NCBI GenBank assembly: GCA_947095585.1
Contig: OX352761.1
Span: 86,494,419 to 86,558,418, forward strand
Reading direction: 5' to 3'
DNA from: Nephrocerus scutellatus
Lineage: Eukaryota; Arthropoda; Insecta; Diptera; Pipunculidae
Length of the DNA: 64,000 bases
Below the pieces are notes generated by a model. That model was not told the origin of the DNA and made no database searches. It saw nothing but the letters and a program-made list of their open reading frames with translations. Positions 31,870 to 42,505 of the stretch are shown here, in pieces. How positions within the stretch are numbered: the first letter of the stretch is position 1; each line of letters begins with the position of its first letter. The position numbers and the translations under genes were made by a program.

Positions 31870-33458
31870 TTATTTTTCATACGAATATTTTATAGGAATA
31901 CCAACTAAACCCTTTTGAACTTTTGCTGGTTCTGAGCAACCAAGAGCCGGATCCAGGCCTTTCCAAGAACGATCTTCAAATGTCAATCCAGTCTTCGTCA
32001 TCAACTGATTTTTCCCAATTTGAGAAACAACGTTGTTACTTATGATTGATTTTCGTTCTGCCGAATTTCTTATCATCCCACTAATCAAACTCACTTCATT
32101 GTCAAAGACATCGTCTTCATGAAATTGCATAAAACTACGACCACTTGGCAAGATTTCTCTGAAGTCTGTCTCATAAGTTTCAGGGTACTTCATTTTCCAA
32201 GCTGGGTTAAGAGCCATCTCAGCCTCAAATACTGACACAATCGGCTTGTAGAACTCTTTTGAAGTATACATGTTGTTCAGGGGACAACCGATTAGTACGT
32301 AGCAGTCAATTTCTAGAAAGTTAGCCAATTTTTCAGGATTAATACGTCCTACTGATATAATTTGTGTTTTAGTGCCATGACATTTAGCCATTTCTTGAAT
32401 ACGGGCTATAGCCTTTAGATAATCTGTTGCCGTTAGTGTGGCGACTATTATTCCAAGTGTTTTAGCTTCCTTGCACTTTTCAATATAAAAGTATCGCCGG
32501 CGTATGTAATCTGATGCGAGAGCATTCTTTTTACAAAATACGTCCGTAACGGGATCGTAGATAAACCAATCAGTCACTAGAAGATATAATTCTTTTACCA
32601 TCTTTAAAACTGACAATTATATTTACCGTTTAATGAAAGCGAAAGATTAAAAAATCGGCTGTTGTCACCTCCAACAAAAATACTAAGTTCTTCTATAGCT
32701 TTTTCACGATCATCTTTGATACCTTCAGCTGAAGGATATGCTTTTACATGCAGTTGTGCACCAATAACTTCATGAATTTTAACTAAAAAGATTTACTTTT
32801 ATCAGATTTGCCTAACACATATATAACATTAGATAAATAACCTTCAAAATCTTTCTCGAGAAGATGATGATATCCAATGTCTAGGTATATGCAAGTATGT
32901 TTGTTTTTAGAAATTGAATGAATTTTTCGTAAATGTGCAACCATCTTCTCTACCGAAATATTTAATTCTGGAAGCATATAAAGCACTGGTAATCTAGAAA
33001 CTTTGCTCTTGCATGCATTTCCAAAATGAATTAAACTGTCAGAATCGATATGAGCAGCTGCAATCTAAAATATATAAATTCTAGTTGACTAAAAGGAATA
33101 AACAAATAAAACTACTAAAATACCTCATCAACACAGCAACTGCCGTACGATGTGTCAGCTAATATAAAGATTTCTGTAGCACTAAATGCTGCTTGAAGGC
33201 TTTCTGAAATGACAACACTATGAGGAAGCAGGCTATCTGGAAACTGCAGACAAACCTACGATAAAATGTAAAGTATGATTTCAGCTTAATATGACTTCCA
33301 CTTACTCTTTTATATCCATTTTGTTTGATCCATTGTAAGCAAATTTTTTTGTGAGCCTCACTCCAAACTTGTTCATATGGTACATACTCGTTTGGCTCCG
33401 TATTTCGAACAAGTGCAGAGTTTCCCGCTGATGAAAATAAGGAAGAATTCATAATCAT
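31870..33458 (-). CDS. Dph2: Diphthamide biosynthesis protein 2, DPH2 (five exons)
   Basis: Proposed exons: 33458-33306, 33255-33124, 33064-32797, 32728-32627, 32576-31870; 453 residues. DPH2 pairs with DPH1 to transfer a 3-amino-3-carboxypropyl group from S-adenosylmethionine to the histidine of elongation factor 2, the first step of diphthamide synthesis in the cytosol. Cys91-Cys92 (in SYGSCCVDE) and Cys113 have the spacing of the iron-sulphur ligands in eukaryotic DPH2. The C-terminal KTGLTFEDRSWKGLDPALG is the family signature. Four GT-AG introns are proposed, three of 50-59 nt. The exon 3/4 junction is the uncertain one: a 68-nt intron (32796-32729) is assumed, but part of it is also open in frame, so an alternative splice is possible. 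Start chosen as the first ATG; a second follows two codons later. Intact. Confidence 0.9.
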
Positions 33459-33623
33459 AATAGTAAATCGAATTATTTCCTGCTTCTATAATATCGATTT
33501 ATCTTATTAAATGCTTTTATATTTTTATAAATAATTATGAGGTGTTCACTTATGTCGCGTTTCCTTTGCAATTTGGAAAATTTTTAAATGTCGTGGATAA
33601 TTTGACTTTTTTCGAGTAAATCG
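33459..33623. promoter_or_regulatory. Upstream region of DPH2
   Basis: Short AT-rich stretch between the DPH2 start codon and an inverted-repeat element. Expected to hold the DPH2 promoter; no clear core motif. Confidence 0.35.
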
Positions 33624-34153
33624 CATGTTCGCCGCAACATGTTATATTCGCGTTGATAAAATTTGAAGGGTTGTTCGCGAGTTCACGATATTGAAAATTT
33701 AATAAATTTGATTATACTCAAGTTGCGCGAACATGTTCTTCGTCTGTTTTTTTTCCAACTTATAATATATCATTCAAAAAAAAATTTCATGGTGCTCAGT
33801 TCGTGAAGATTACGAACAAAAATATTTTATTGTGAAATTTTTTGTGTTGTGTCATATATTGGAAGTTTTTTATCATCGGCATCATGGCATCGATTGTAAA
33901 TACCGATTTCTGGGTAGAGTTCTTTTTCTTCTTTTCATTTGTTGCGTTTTTTCATCTAGCTCTTTAAGAACCTTATCAATTATTAAAACACACAATGTTA
34001 TGTCCGTCATTATTTTGGGCGATGTTTATCAACCGACAAAAATATTTTAATATTCTAATATTGGTTGCCAAGGTGTTGTTTAGCTACCGCCGTTAGCTAC
34101 GCCTAAAAGATCGCAAAGTTATCGGACAAAATGAGCATGTTGCGGCGAACATG
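33624..34153. mobile_element. Candidate 530-bp element with 18-bp inverted ends
   Basis: CATGTTCGCCGCAACATG at 33624-33641 is exactly complementary to CATGTTGCGGCGAACATG at 34136-34153. The interior has no transposase. The motif GCGAACATGTTC also appears internally near 33727. No obvious target duplication. It lies in the 5' flank of DPH2. Confidence 0.5.
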
Positions 34154-34371
34154 TTCATCGTCTTAAAAATTAATAATTTACCAAAACTATGTTTACACAG
34201 TCACTTAAGATTACATATTTATATTTTGACGAATTAGAAGAGAAAGAGAGTAAGATGATAAAAAAATTACAACAACAGATAGGAACACCTATAGGTGCCT
34301 CTATCCAAATTACTGCTGCCAGTGAGCGATTAGGATGGTAGAGAACCCAAGTAAACTTTATCTGTCTTATA

Positions 34372-34485
34372 TTTGCCGAGGAATAAGGAATTACAACACA
34401 ATTACACTATCTTATTCCTTCTTTGGAATAAGAAAACCTGCTGTATTGCTGGTTTTCAAATTCTAATTCCTTATTCCTCGGAAAA
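34372..34485. mobile_element. Miniature inverted-repeat element, copy 2
   Basis: About 114 bp. The left end TTGCCGAGGAATAAGGAATT is mirrored on the right by AATTCCTTATTCCTCGG. The core TTCCTTCTTTGGAAT...GAAAACCTGCTGT...TTGCTGGTTTT is shared with 7438-7560. The two ends are longer and more symmetrical than in copy 1. Confidence 0.65.
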
Positions 34486-34871
34486 TAAAATACGCCTTTT
34501 AGCACATTAGGGTCATCTTATATTAATATTTGACCTTTTGTTTATTAAAAGTCATCACATTTCAAGGTTCTTTGAGAATTTTTGTATAAGACTAAATAGT
34601 ATAGGAACTTATAGTCATAATTTATTAATATTTAGGAACAAGGTTACTTGTACTTGTTGCAATAACATTTTTTTAAAATTTTTATTTGTAAATTTGTACA
34701 TATGTTATTTTGTCAGTCTCAATTTGTTTGTATATTTTTTATTATTTAAATGTAGGCTAAAAAATTAATTGCTTAGCCTCTGTAGGTGTTGGTGTAGGTA
34801 GTCGTTTTTTGTAAAAAGAGTAAGTGAACAAGAGGTCACTATCGTGGTTTTGAAAAAAGACATTGGAGCCC
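34486..34871. other. Gene-free AT-rich stretch
   Basis: Nothing recognised; probably the 3' UTR of the minus-strand jockey-like element or flanking DNA. A conserved poly-A tail was not found. Confidence 0.35.
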
Positions 34872-35911
34872 TCATTGGAGATACTGATTGATTAACTTAT
34901 TGCTGTACCATTTTCCGGATGGGGTACGTTTTTTATTTATACATTTCCTAATAATATACCGTTCAAATCTAAGAAGTTCAAGTGCGACATTGGAAGTGAT
35001 TTGGAAACAGATAAGGAAACCATAGGATATAAGGGACGGATTAGCGTTGTATACATATATAAGGAGCTTAGTTCTACTTTCAACATGTTTAGAATTAAGG
35101 AAAGTTTTAAGCTTCGCAGCAGCGGCTCTGCTGTTGTTCAAGGCTTTTCTAGTATGCGGATTCATTTTGACTCTTTCATGTAAATTGATACCTAGATATT
35201 TAACTGATTTTTTTTAAAGGGATTTGGTTGCCCAAGATGGAAAGATTTAGAGAACGACCCTCTTGTACTGCAAGGTGATGACCTCTGCCAAAGGCATTGC
35301 GGAAGCAGATTAACTCACATTTATTCGAATTCAAGGCAATTCCCCTTTTTCGTAATAAGGACTTACCACATTTAGATGCGATATAATTGAATTAAGGGCT
35401 TCATGCGGTCTCTCATTGGGACTTAAAAGAATGGTGTCATCTGCATATAGGGTGTTTTTTTGGGAGGTTTGTTTTTCCGATAGATGTCGTTTTATTTTAT
35501 GACAGTTGTTTTGACAGCTCAAAGTGGCATTTCTACTCAGTATTGTTTGGCAAATCATTAGGAAAAAAAAAAAAAAAAATGACATTTGTGAAAAATAGTC
35601 GTGGTAGCCATATGCCAGAAATTGTGTTTACATGCCAAAAAATTATCTACCAAATAAAAAAAAATTTTGGTCATTTCATAATTTTTTATGTGTTTTATTC
35701 AAAAAAAAAATCGGCAACCTCTTATACGTTCTTTCACGTTATATCTAACGGGTGTTTTTTTAAGAGGTTGCCGATTTTTTTTTTGAATAAAACACATATA
35801 AAAATAATGAAATGACCAAAATTTTTTTTTATTTGGTAGATAATTTTTTGGCATTTAACATTTAATTACAATTTCTGGCATATGGCTACCACGACTATTT
35901 TTCACAAATGT

Positions 35912-35943
<32 letters not shown>

Positions 35944-36250
35944 CTTAATGATTTGCCAAACCAATACTGAGTAGAAATGCCACTTTGAGCTGTAAAAACA
36001 ACTGTCATAAAATAAAACGACATCTATCGGAAAAACAAACCTCCCAAAAAAACACCCTATATAATATGGCTTCAGAACTAAGATGGTGAATTGGAAAGTC
36101 ATGCAGATATAGGTTAAAGAGGAGGGGCCAAGGATTAATTCTTGGGGGATGCCTGCATTAATAGTGATGGGGGAGGAAGTTTCGTTTTAAAAGAGGATGT
36201 TTTGAATTAATTTAATAAGAAAAGACGGTAGATCTAGCTCGTTGTCGGAT
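34872..36250 (-). pseudogene. Jockey-like RT, C-terminal half
   Basis: Minus-strand RT remains. From right to left: LDLPSFLIKLIQ and an AGIPQ-ILGP block (36060-36240), YADDTILLSP (35445 and below), NSNKCELICFRNAFGRGHHL, VKYLGINLHERVKMN, and the C-terminal RTKLLIYVYNANPSLISYGF (34872-35165). The order and block spacing are those of jockey-clade ORF2. A 608-bp palindromic element sits right at the YADD codons, and stops occur elsewhere. The missing N-terminal half is probably at 52441-53760. Confidence 0.75.
35450..36057. mobile_element. Palindromic TA-inserted element (Tc1/mariner-type MITE)
   Basis: 608 bp, flanked by TA on both sides (35448-35449 and 36058-36059), starting GGGTGTTTTTTTGGGAGGTT and ending with its complement. 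The two arms (about 35450-35740 and 35765-36057) are almost perfect complements, including CGATAGATGTCGTTTTATTT and GTGGTAGCCATATGCCAG. A further GGGTGTTTTTTTAAGAGGTT end lies at the centre (35749), so the palindrome looks like two elements joined head to head. TA targets point to Tc1/mariner. Confidence 0.8.
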
Positions 36251-36489
36251 GAGTTGCGTATTATTTGAAGTTTTTGGTCGGCAAGTTCCTGATATTACCA
36301 CCATTTTTTTGTGATTTAACTTGGTTGAGATTCGCGTGGGGTGGAATTTTTAATGTGAAATAATATTGTACGCAATAATAAAAATGTTAATATTGAAAAA
36401 AAATATAGTGAGCGCGCATTAATAATTGAGATTAGACATCGAAAGACATTGGGAAAAGATTAAAATTTTATAAAATAAATTTCGCATAG

Positions 36490-36838
36490 TTCATTTTCAT
36501 TTCATTGTGTGTTGTTGTTGTTTCGTCGTTTGGGTGTTTTATCTACGCAGTAGTGTCGGTTGCGTCGAGGGGGAAGCTAACGGGAGCGGCGAGCTACTCA
36601 ATTCGACATATATAAATATATACCAAAATAATTGCCGTTAATTTTATGAAGAAATTAGCTTAACTCATTTTCTTTTCTTTGAGTGTTGTTTTTGTTTCGT
36701 CGTTTTGGTTGTTTATCTACGCAGTAGTGTCGTTGGTGTCGGCGCCTCGGCGGTGAAGTTAACGTGTGCGGCAGACTACTCTATTCGATTAAACACACAT
36801 AAATATATTTATACCAAATAACGGCATTAACGACGTTT
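36490..36838 (+). repeat. Two 174-bp direct repeats in the leader
   Basis: Copies begin near 36491 and 36665 (TCATTTTC...TTGTTTCGTCGTTT...TTTATCTACGCAGTAGTGTC) and end with a TATAAATATAT-like stretch. About 80% alike. Possibly repeated promoter modules. Confidence 0.75.
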
Positions 36839-36938
36839 TTCTTGCCTTTTAGAAACATTTAGTTTATTGATTATTGGTTTGAGGAGTATGTTTCTTGGAA
36901 TTCTGGTCGTGTTATTTCTTTTTGTTCATCATGATGAC

Positions 36939-36950
36939 GCCAAGAGAGGA
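36939..36950. other. Target-site duplication of LOA-like element 2, left
   Basis: GCCAAGAGAGGA, identical to 49073-49084, in the gag start of Ty3/gypsy element 3. Directly followed by the T-run that is the element's poly-A tail read from the plus strand. Confidence 0.85.
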
Positions 36951-36974
36951 TTTTTTTTTTGGATAACTCTATTC

Positions 36975-38050
36975 CAAGTGACTGACACTGTGACCTAAAA
37001 GATCTATTGTATCAATATGGCATTAATTGTCTAAGAGACATACAACTTTCCTAATGAAAGAGAGAATATCCTTAGTAGCCGAGTTTATCAACTCCGCTGC
37101 CGAGCATATTTCCTTATTGAATATGCGTCTCCTTAACCAAATAAGTGCTGGGCATTAGCAGAGAATGTGCTCGGATGACTCCTCACAGAACCTACATTCT
37201 GTCACAGAGCCCACACCAATTTTGTTAAGATGATACGTTAAGCCACAATGGCCAGTTAGAAAACTCACTAGCTTCCTAATACTTACTTTATCTAAATACA
37301 GGATTTCTTTATATGGGAAGGGTCTGATCAGTTGTGTGGATTGCCTTTATCCCGAGGTACTTTCCCATTGTGCCAGGCGAAGTTTGCCTTCCCAATAGTT
37401 AATCAGTTTTGTGGCGGCACTTCAATTGATGCCACAAAAGGGTTCAGGTCCTATGAACGCAGATTCCGAACCAGCCCTAGCCAGTTCATCTGCAGTTTCG
37501 TTGCCTGCAATTCCTCGATGACCTGGCACCCAACCGAGCTTAACCCTCTTGTGTTTGGACAGAGATTGCAGTGCATCGTAGCAGCTTTTAACTGTTAACG
37601 AGTTCATTAAATTGGACGACAGAGCTTTGAGTTCTGCCTGACTATCTGAATATAGATAGATTTTTACCTCAAATAACCTGCCGAAACAGTGCTCCCTGAC
37701 CATAAAGTCGGGTATTGTGCAGAACATGTCTCTTTCGGGAATTGAGTTGAGAACTCTCATGAGTCCCACATGGTCCCTGGTTTATACTTGTATTCTAGTT
37801 GCATCTTTATAGCGCATCTAGCAGCCATCTTCCTAATAAAGATTTGCAGGGGCGAAAGCCCTATGATAGCTGCTAATGCTGTCGTAGGGCAGGTACGCAT
37901 AGCACCTGTAATAGAGAGGCGATTCTTTGAAGCTTCTGAAGCTCGATTGCCGTTGTCCGTTCAAGCACCTTGGGCCACCAAACTATGGCCGCGTACGTGA
38001 TTAAGGGTCTCACCATCACTGTATACATCCAGTGTATCATCTTAGGATTG
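36975..38050 (-). pseudogene. LOA-like element 2, RT thumb, RNase H and C-terminal Cys/His region
   Basis: LNPKMIHWMYTVMVRPLITY and VWWPK begin the thumb at 38050. The RNase H part 37769-37422 has IYLYSDSQAELKALSS and LGWVPGHRGIAGNETADELA. The extreme C-terminus near 37300-37150 reads LTGHCGLTYHLNKIGVG and CRFCEESSEHILC, the Cys/His motif that ends many such ORF2 proteins. Stops interrupt the thumb. The first RNase H aspartate strand is not clear. Confidence 0.75.
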
Positions 38051-38718
38051 AGATTTAATTTTAATTGTTTTTTAAATTATAAAAATTTAAAACAAATTTA
38101 CAAATCTTCATCAAAGGTCTGAATTGGAGGTTTCTCCGGTCAAGCTACGAGGAACCGCAGAGAATCTTCAAAAGCTCCATTTGAGTCCAGCTTTTTCGCT
38201 CATAATTAATGCAATGTTTGCCGTTGGAGCTTATCGGCTTGATAGTTGTGCGTAACTTTTTCGTTTGTTAGGCCTGGTACTACAAACGAATTCGGTACAA
38301 TTCACTGTCGAGTGGTTGACCTTCAAGAAAGAAGTCAGCTAGTTCCTGAAGACCGAATTTTTCAATGGAGGTTTCAAGAATTTTTAAGGTTCACGTATCT
38401 TATTTTTTTGTAATGTTTTTTTGATCAAGGTTTTTTGTAGTTTTCCTTGACCATGATCCATTCATTAAAGCACTTGGACTCGCGTCGTTTTAGAGTCGTG
38501 ATCGTTTTTCCGTATTGCTTTTTTTGAATGAATCAGGGAGAATTCCGAGAAAATAAATTGAAACCGGCTAAAAACGTGAGGAATGTGATATATTGTAAAC
38601 CACATTTCTCCGATTTAATTATTAATTTTAATAAAGGGCTTAGCCCATCTTATTGCCGTGGCGCAAGCCATTCAGGGAGAATTCCCTTGGCAATAAGTTT
38701 AAATAAAAAAAAATAAAA
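38051..38718. other. 668-bp insertion of unknown type within LOA-like RT
   Basis: It separates the adjacent conserved RT strings CRRLYGRTWG (right) and NPKMIHWMY (left). No coding capacity. It ends in an A-rich tail (AAATAAAAAAAAATAAAAAG) on the plus strand, and contains CAGGGAGAATTCC twice (near 38533 and 38676). No clear target duplication. Possibly a SINE-like or truncated retroelement. Confidence 0.55.
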
Positions 38719-40262
38719 AGACCCCAAGTTCTACCGTAAAGTCTTCTGCAGGCCCATATGGCCCTTGTAGCGCGTTTTGTGACTGACTTGATATGAGAAT
38801 TCCAGTTAAGTCTTTTATCAAGGATGACACCGAGGTATTTGACCTCGCTGGAGTACATTAAAGTGGTGCCTTTAATGGTGATTGGTCCCAAGTCAACCAA
38901 TCTTCTTTTTGTGAAAGGCACTAGAACCGTTTTGCAAGGATTGATAGATAGTCCTTCCCTGCTGCACCAGTCCAAAACTTAGAGTAGAGCACATTGCATG
39001 ACAGCAGAAAAGGTCGTGCAGTGTTTGCCCCTAATTATAATCGCCAAGTCATCAGCATAGCCAATGGCGAAGGAAGCGGAGAGAGAACTCCTCCTTGGGG
39101 ACAACCCTTAACTACGGTCACAGACACTGACACTCCTCCTAAGGAGGAAGTAATATCTCGACTCTCGAGCATATCCCTAATCCACATCCACATTGGTCGA
39201 GACTTCGATACCCTTGCTACTAATTGCTCTCTCTATTGAGTCATAGCCAGTGTTATCGAAAGCGCCTTCAATGCCAAGGAATGCATACAAAGCTACCTCA
39301 TTGGACCGAAATAATAAAATCAAGCTTGCCAGGATTGCATAGATCACCTTCTGTAGAAGAGCAGGAAAGATGCCATCGCCACCAGGGGCTTTGAATGCTT
39401 TGAAGGAGCCTACCGCCCATCTAACCCTATCTGGGGTGAAAATCTTATCAGATAAACTATTAGTTCTACTAGCGATACAAACTCTTCGGTCATGCGTGTT
39501 CGAGTTCGTGTGTGGTACACTGGTATACAAGCCGGGGTAATGAACCTGCAGAAGCGTTCTTAGTGTATCCACACGGTCCGTCGTGTAGGTGCAACCGGTC
39601 CTTTTCAACAGACCCACACAATTTGTCTGATCCCTAACAAGTGCCTTGTGGATTCGTGCAGCTGTTGGCATTTCTGCCATGTTCTCGCAACTTTTCCTCC
39701 ACGTGGCCCATTTAGATCGTCTTAATTCAGAGTTATACTCTGTGAGGGCGAACTTGTATTCGTCCCAACTCTTCGTGCGTTTAGCAGAGTTGAAGAGCCT
39801 TCTAACCTTCCTCCTTAGTTTGGTCAGTTGGTCATTCCACCATGGAACTTTACGTTTGCAAAAGTTGGTTTTGACGACACAACTGCCATGATAGGAAGCA
39901 AGTAGCATATCATTTACTTGGTAAGCTGCCTCGTCTAGGTCCTCTGTGAAATCAATAGTTGAGACAAGCATATCTAATTTGGAGAGGACTAGTCCTCGAT
40001 ATAGACTCCAGTCCGTTGACTTAGGATCATATCTTGGAGAGGCATGTGCCAAAGCACCTGGAATGTCAAACCTGATGTGTGGATGGTTTGAAAGCGAGGC
40101 CTCGTCTGACACATGCCAATTTTCAATGGAGTTAGAGATAAATGGACTTGTGAGTGTGAGATCTAGTACCTCTTCGCGAATCGCATCTAAGAAGGTTGGT
40201 TTAGACCTCTTATTCAAAATATCTACATTATTACTAATAAGGTAATCTAAAAGACAAACGGG
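38719..40262 (-). pseudogene. LOA-like element 2, end of endonuclease, linker and partial RT
   Basis: From 40262: LLDYLISNNVDILNKRSKPT, LDAIREEVLDLTLTSP and IENWHVSDEASLSNHPHI (endonuclease end; the usual Asp of SDH is Asn here, SNH). Then a linker with VPWWNDQLTKLRRKVRRLF, then APGGDGIFPALLQKVI, then a jump to YAFLGIEGAFDNTGYDSIE (RT block with Gly where Asp is usual), so early RT blocks are deleted. The distal part 38975-38719 has NPCKTVLVPFTKRR and VKYLGVILDKRLNWNSHIK. The catalytic YADD is not intact. Confidence 0.75.
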
Positions 40263-40557
40263 TGGACAAACGGTGATGATGACGCGATTATAGACAGTCA
40301 TGTCCTTAGCCTCTCGCATCACAACTCCTATCTTATGCGTCCACGTCGCGTCACTGGAAACTCTGCCAAATCAAGTGAACGATTTCGGTCAATCCGATTT
40401 GTATTCGCTTGGGTCGGGGCTTAATAAGAAGGTGGACTTGCCTTGGTCGGCGGCACTTCATGTCGACCTAGGTTGCGGTTGGCCAATCACCACTCAACTG
40501 AATTAACTGATTCTTGAAACTAATACAAGCCTCGGATACGTATCGAATTTATCAACA

Positions 40558-41268
40558 TTGACCTTTGGCCCACGGAAAAGGACACGATTTGGAACTTGGA
40601 ACATTCGCACGCTCGTCAAGACAACAACGCTTGCTCAATTAACAAAGAAATTTCGTAAATACCATCTAGAGATTCTTGGTCTTAGTGTGGTGAGATGGCC
40701 TGGAGTAGGGGAAAAACGAACATCCACCGGCGAGTTTCTAATTTTTTCGGGTAAGCCTGCAGGAGAACATCATGCAAATGGAGTGGGATTTCTACTCTCT
40801 AATACCGCGAGAGGATCGTTACAGGACTGGCGAGCAATATCCGATAGAATTATTACTGCAAGTTTTAAATCTGCTGTTCGACAGGTCGTGTTTGTTCAAG
40901 TTTACGCACCAACGGAACAAGCCACCTCTGAAGAAAAAGACTCGTTTTACTTGCGTCTAAATAATTCATTAGACCAACTACGGAAGAGTGACATCGTTAT
41001 TTTGATGGGTGACCTTAACGCAAAGGTAGGCAGCGACAACAGTTATTGGGAACATGTAATGGGAACACACGGCCTTGGTTCTATGAATAACAACGGCGAA
41101 AGGTTTGCTGATCTATGTTCTGATCGCAACCTAATCATTGGAGGCACAATTTTTCCCCACAAAAACATCCACAAAGCCACCTGGACCTCTCCCGATCACA
41201 TGTACAACAACCAGATTGATCACATCGCTATAAGCCGCAAGTTGCCGATTATCTTTGCTGGACGTTAG
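40558..41268 (+). pseudogene. RTE-like element 2, apurinic-type endonuclease
   Basis: A 236-residue frame covering nearly the full endonuclease: FGTWNIRTL (Asn), LEILGLSVVRWPG, VVFVQVYAPTEQATSEEKDS, VILMGDLNAKVGSDN (Asp/Asn), HKNIHKATWTSPDH and NQIDHIAI (Asp-His). The usual catalytic Glu of the S-E-x-RW motif is Val here (LSVVRW), so even this open frame should be inactive. It ends in IFAGR where a one-base shift continues as VRTRRAADIYSDHHLVVG at 41255. Confidence 0.85.
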
Positions 41269-42275
41269 AACCCGAAGAGCAGCCGACATCTACAGCGACC
41301 ACCACCTTGTGGTTGGCAGTGTGCGGTTGAAGCTCGTGGTCCACTCAGTCACACGAAGTCAAATAACGAGAAAGCCAGCTGTAGCAGTACTGAGAGACCC
41401 AGATGTGAAACTGCAATATGTTTCCCGCGTACAACAGTCTCTCTCTGAGATACAGCCCCAAACCCTAGAGTCTAAATGGGAGAAAACAGTAAATGCGTAT
41501 CCGGAAGCAGCCTCATCCGTTTTAAGTTATCCCGACAAAACTAGAAAAGAATGGATATCAGATAGCACATGGAACACCATTCGTGAACGCCAATCCATCA
41601 AAGCAGAGTTAAACGCGGCCTCGGGTGCCATGCGAAGCGCATTAGCGAGGAAGTATAGGGATCTGGACCAATAAGTTGGCCGTTCAGCTAGGAACGACAA
41701 ACGAGCATGGCTAAGCGACATCTCAACACAAGCACAGCTAGCCGCTGATAGAAGACAATATAGCACAGTCTACCAACTGCAAGCCGACGTTGAGTTAACT
41801 ACGCGAACATTGCATGCGATATATCAAGATATCTGGGAATCTGAATCCATTCTGATCAAATTAACACCCTGCGTATAATCATTGAACAATCAGTTGAGTA
41901 TCGCTCTCCGCTCTGGTGTTCCGGGAAAAATCATCAACATCATTAAGGAGCTGTACCGCGACTCAACATGCCGCGTCATTCATAACGGTCATCTTGGCTC
42001 ACCTTTCAACATCTATTCGGGAGTCAATCAAGGCTGCACCCTCTCACCACTGCTTTTCACAATTGTTATCGACTGAGTGATGAAAATAATGACCCGTACT
42101 CCATCGGGTTTGTCATGGAATGTTTTTAACACGCTAACAAAGTGGGTTTGAAAATTAACGTCTCAAAAACAAAACTACTTCGCGTTAACGCTAGTGGAAC
42201 ATGTGATCTCTCGATTGACGGACATCAGATAACGTTCTCTCAGTACTCTTGTATGGCTGCGAAACGTGGAAAGTC
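41255..42275 (+). pseudogene. RTE-like element 2, RT remains
   Basis: 41255-41674 codes the linker (RTRRAADIYSDHHLVVGSVR, then a charged helical region with KTRKEWISDSTW). 41882-42076 codes GVPGKIINIIKELYRDSTCR and NQGCTLSPLLFTIVID (RT blocks 4 end and B). The YADD segment is absent: sequence jumps to GLKINVSKTKLLRVN (42140). A final jump leads to LLYGCETWKV, where the copia-like element interrupts. Several stops. Read-through continues at 46709. Confidence 0.75.
42271..42275. other. Target-site duplication of the copia-like element, left (AAGTC)
   Basis: AAGTC precedes the LTR at 42276 and recurs at 46704-46708. Five bases is the usual length for Ty1/copia elements. Confidence 0.95.
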
Positions 42276-42405
42276 TATTAGCAGAGCGAGGTTGAAAAGA
42301 AAACGATGTTGCCTTTACAAGTGATACAATCAAACAGAAAGAATATATTTCAATATAATAGTAATGACAGATGATAATATGGAGTGCGTTGATAGATTAA
42401 CAACA
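42276..42405 (-). repeat. 3' LTR of the copia-like element
   Basis: 130 bp; on the minus strand TGTTGTTAATCTATC to CTCTGCTAATA. It differs from the other LTR at three positions (an A/T near 42300 and two others near 42374 and 42391). Confidence 0.95.
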
Positions 42406-42505
42406 CTCTCACTTGTTGAATAATTAAGTTATAAAAAATTAACATAACAAAAATTTAATTCAATTATAAAACAATTAAAAGTTAATTTTAATTATTTAAG
42501 ATTCT

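Larger units (their letters stand above)
36251..36950 (+). other. 5' part of Ty3/gypsy element 3: partial LTR, leader, gag start
   Basis: GTTGCGTATTATTTGAAG and TTTTTGGTCGGC near 36253-36285 recur in the same order at 52380-52425, and are best read as remains of the two LTRs. The leader holds two 174-bp repeats. At 36931 ATGATGACGCCAAGAGAGGA opens a frame whose continuation (GATAGAGCTGATGAACGAG) is at 49082 on the other side of the LOA-like insertion. No primer site could be recognised. Confidence 0.55.

Noticed and set aside
32577..32626. Reading the DPH2 C-terminal exon from the ATG at 32616
   Set aside because: That ATG lies inside a 50-nt GT-AG intron; splicing joins the preceding LSLSLN codons to TDWFIYDP in the right phase.
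42142..42324. 60-codon frame across the copia-like LTR start
   Set aside because: The second half is LTR sequence; it is a read-through of RTE-like remains into the insertion.
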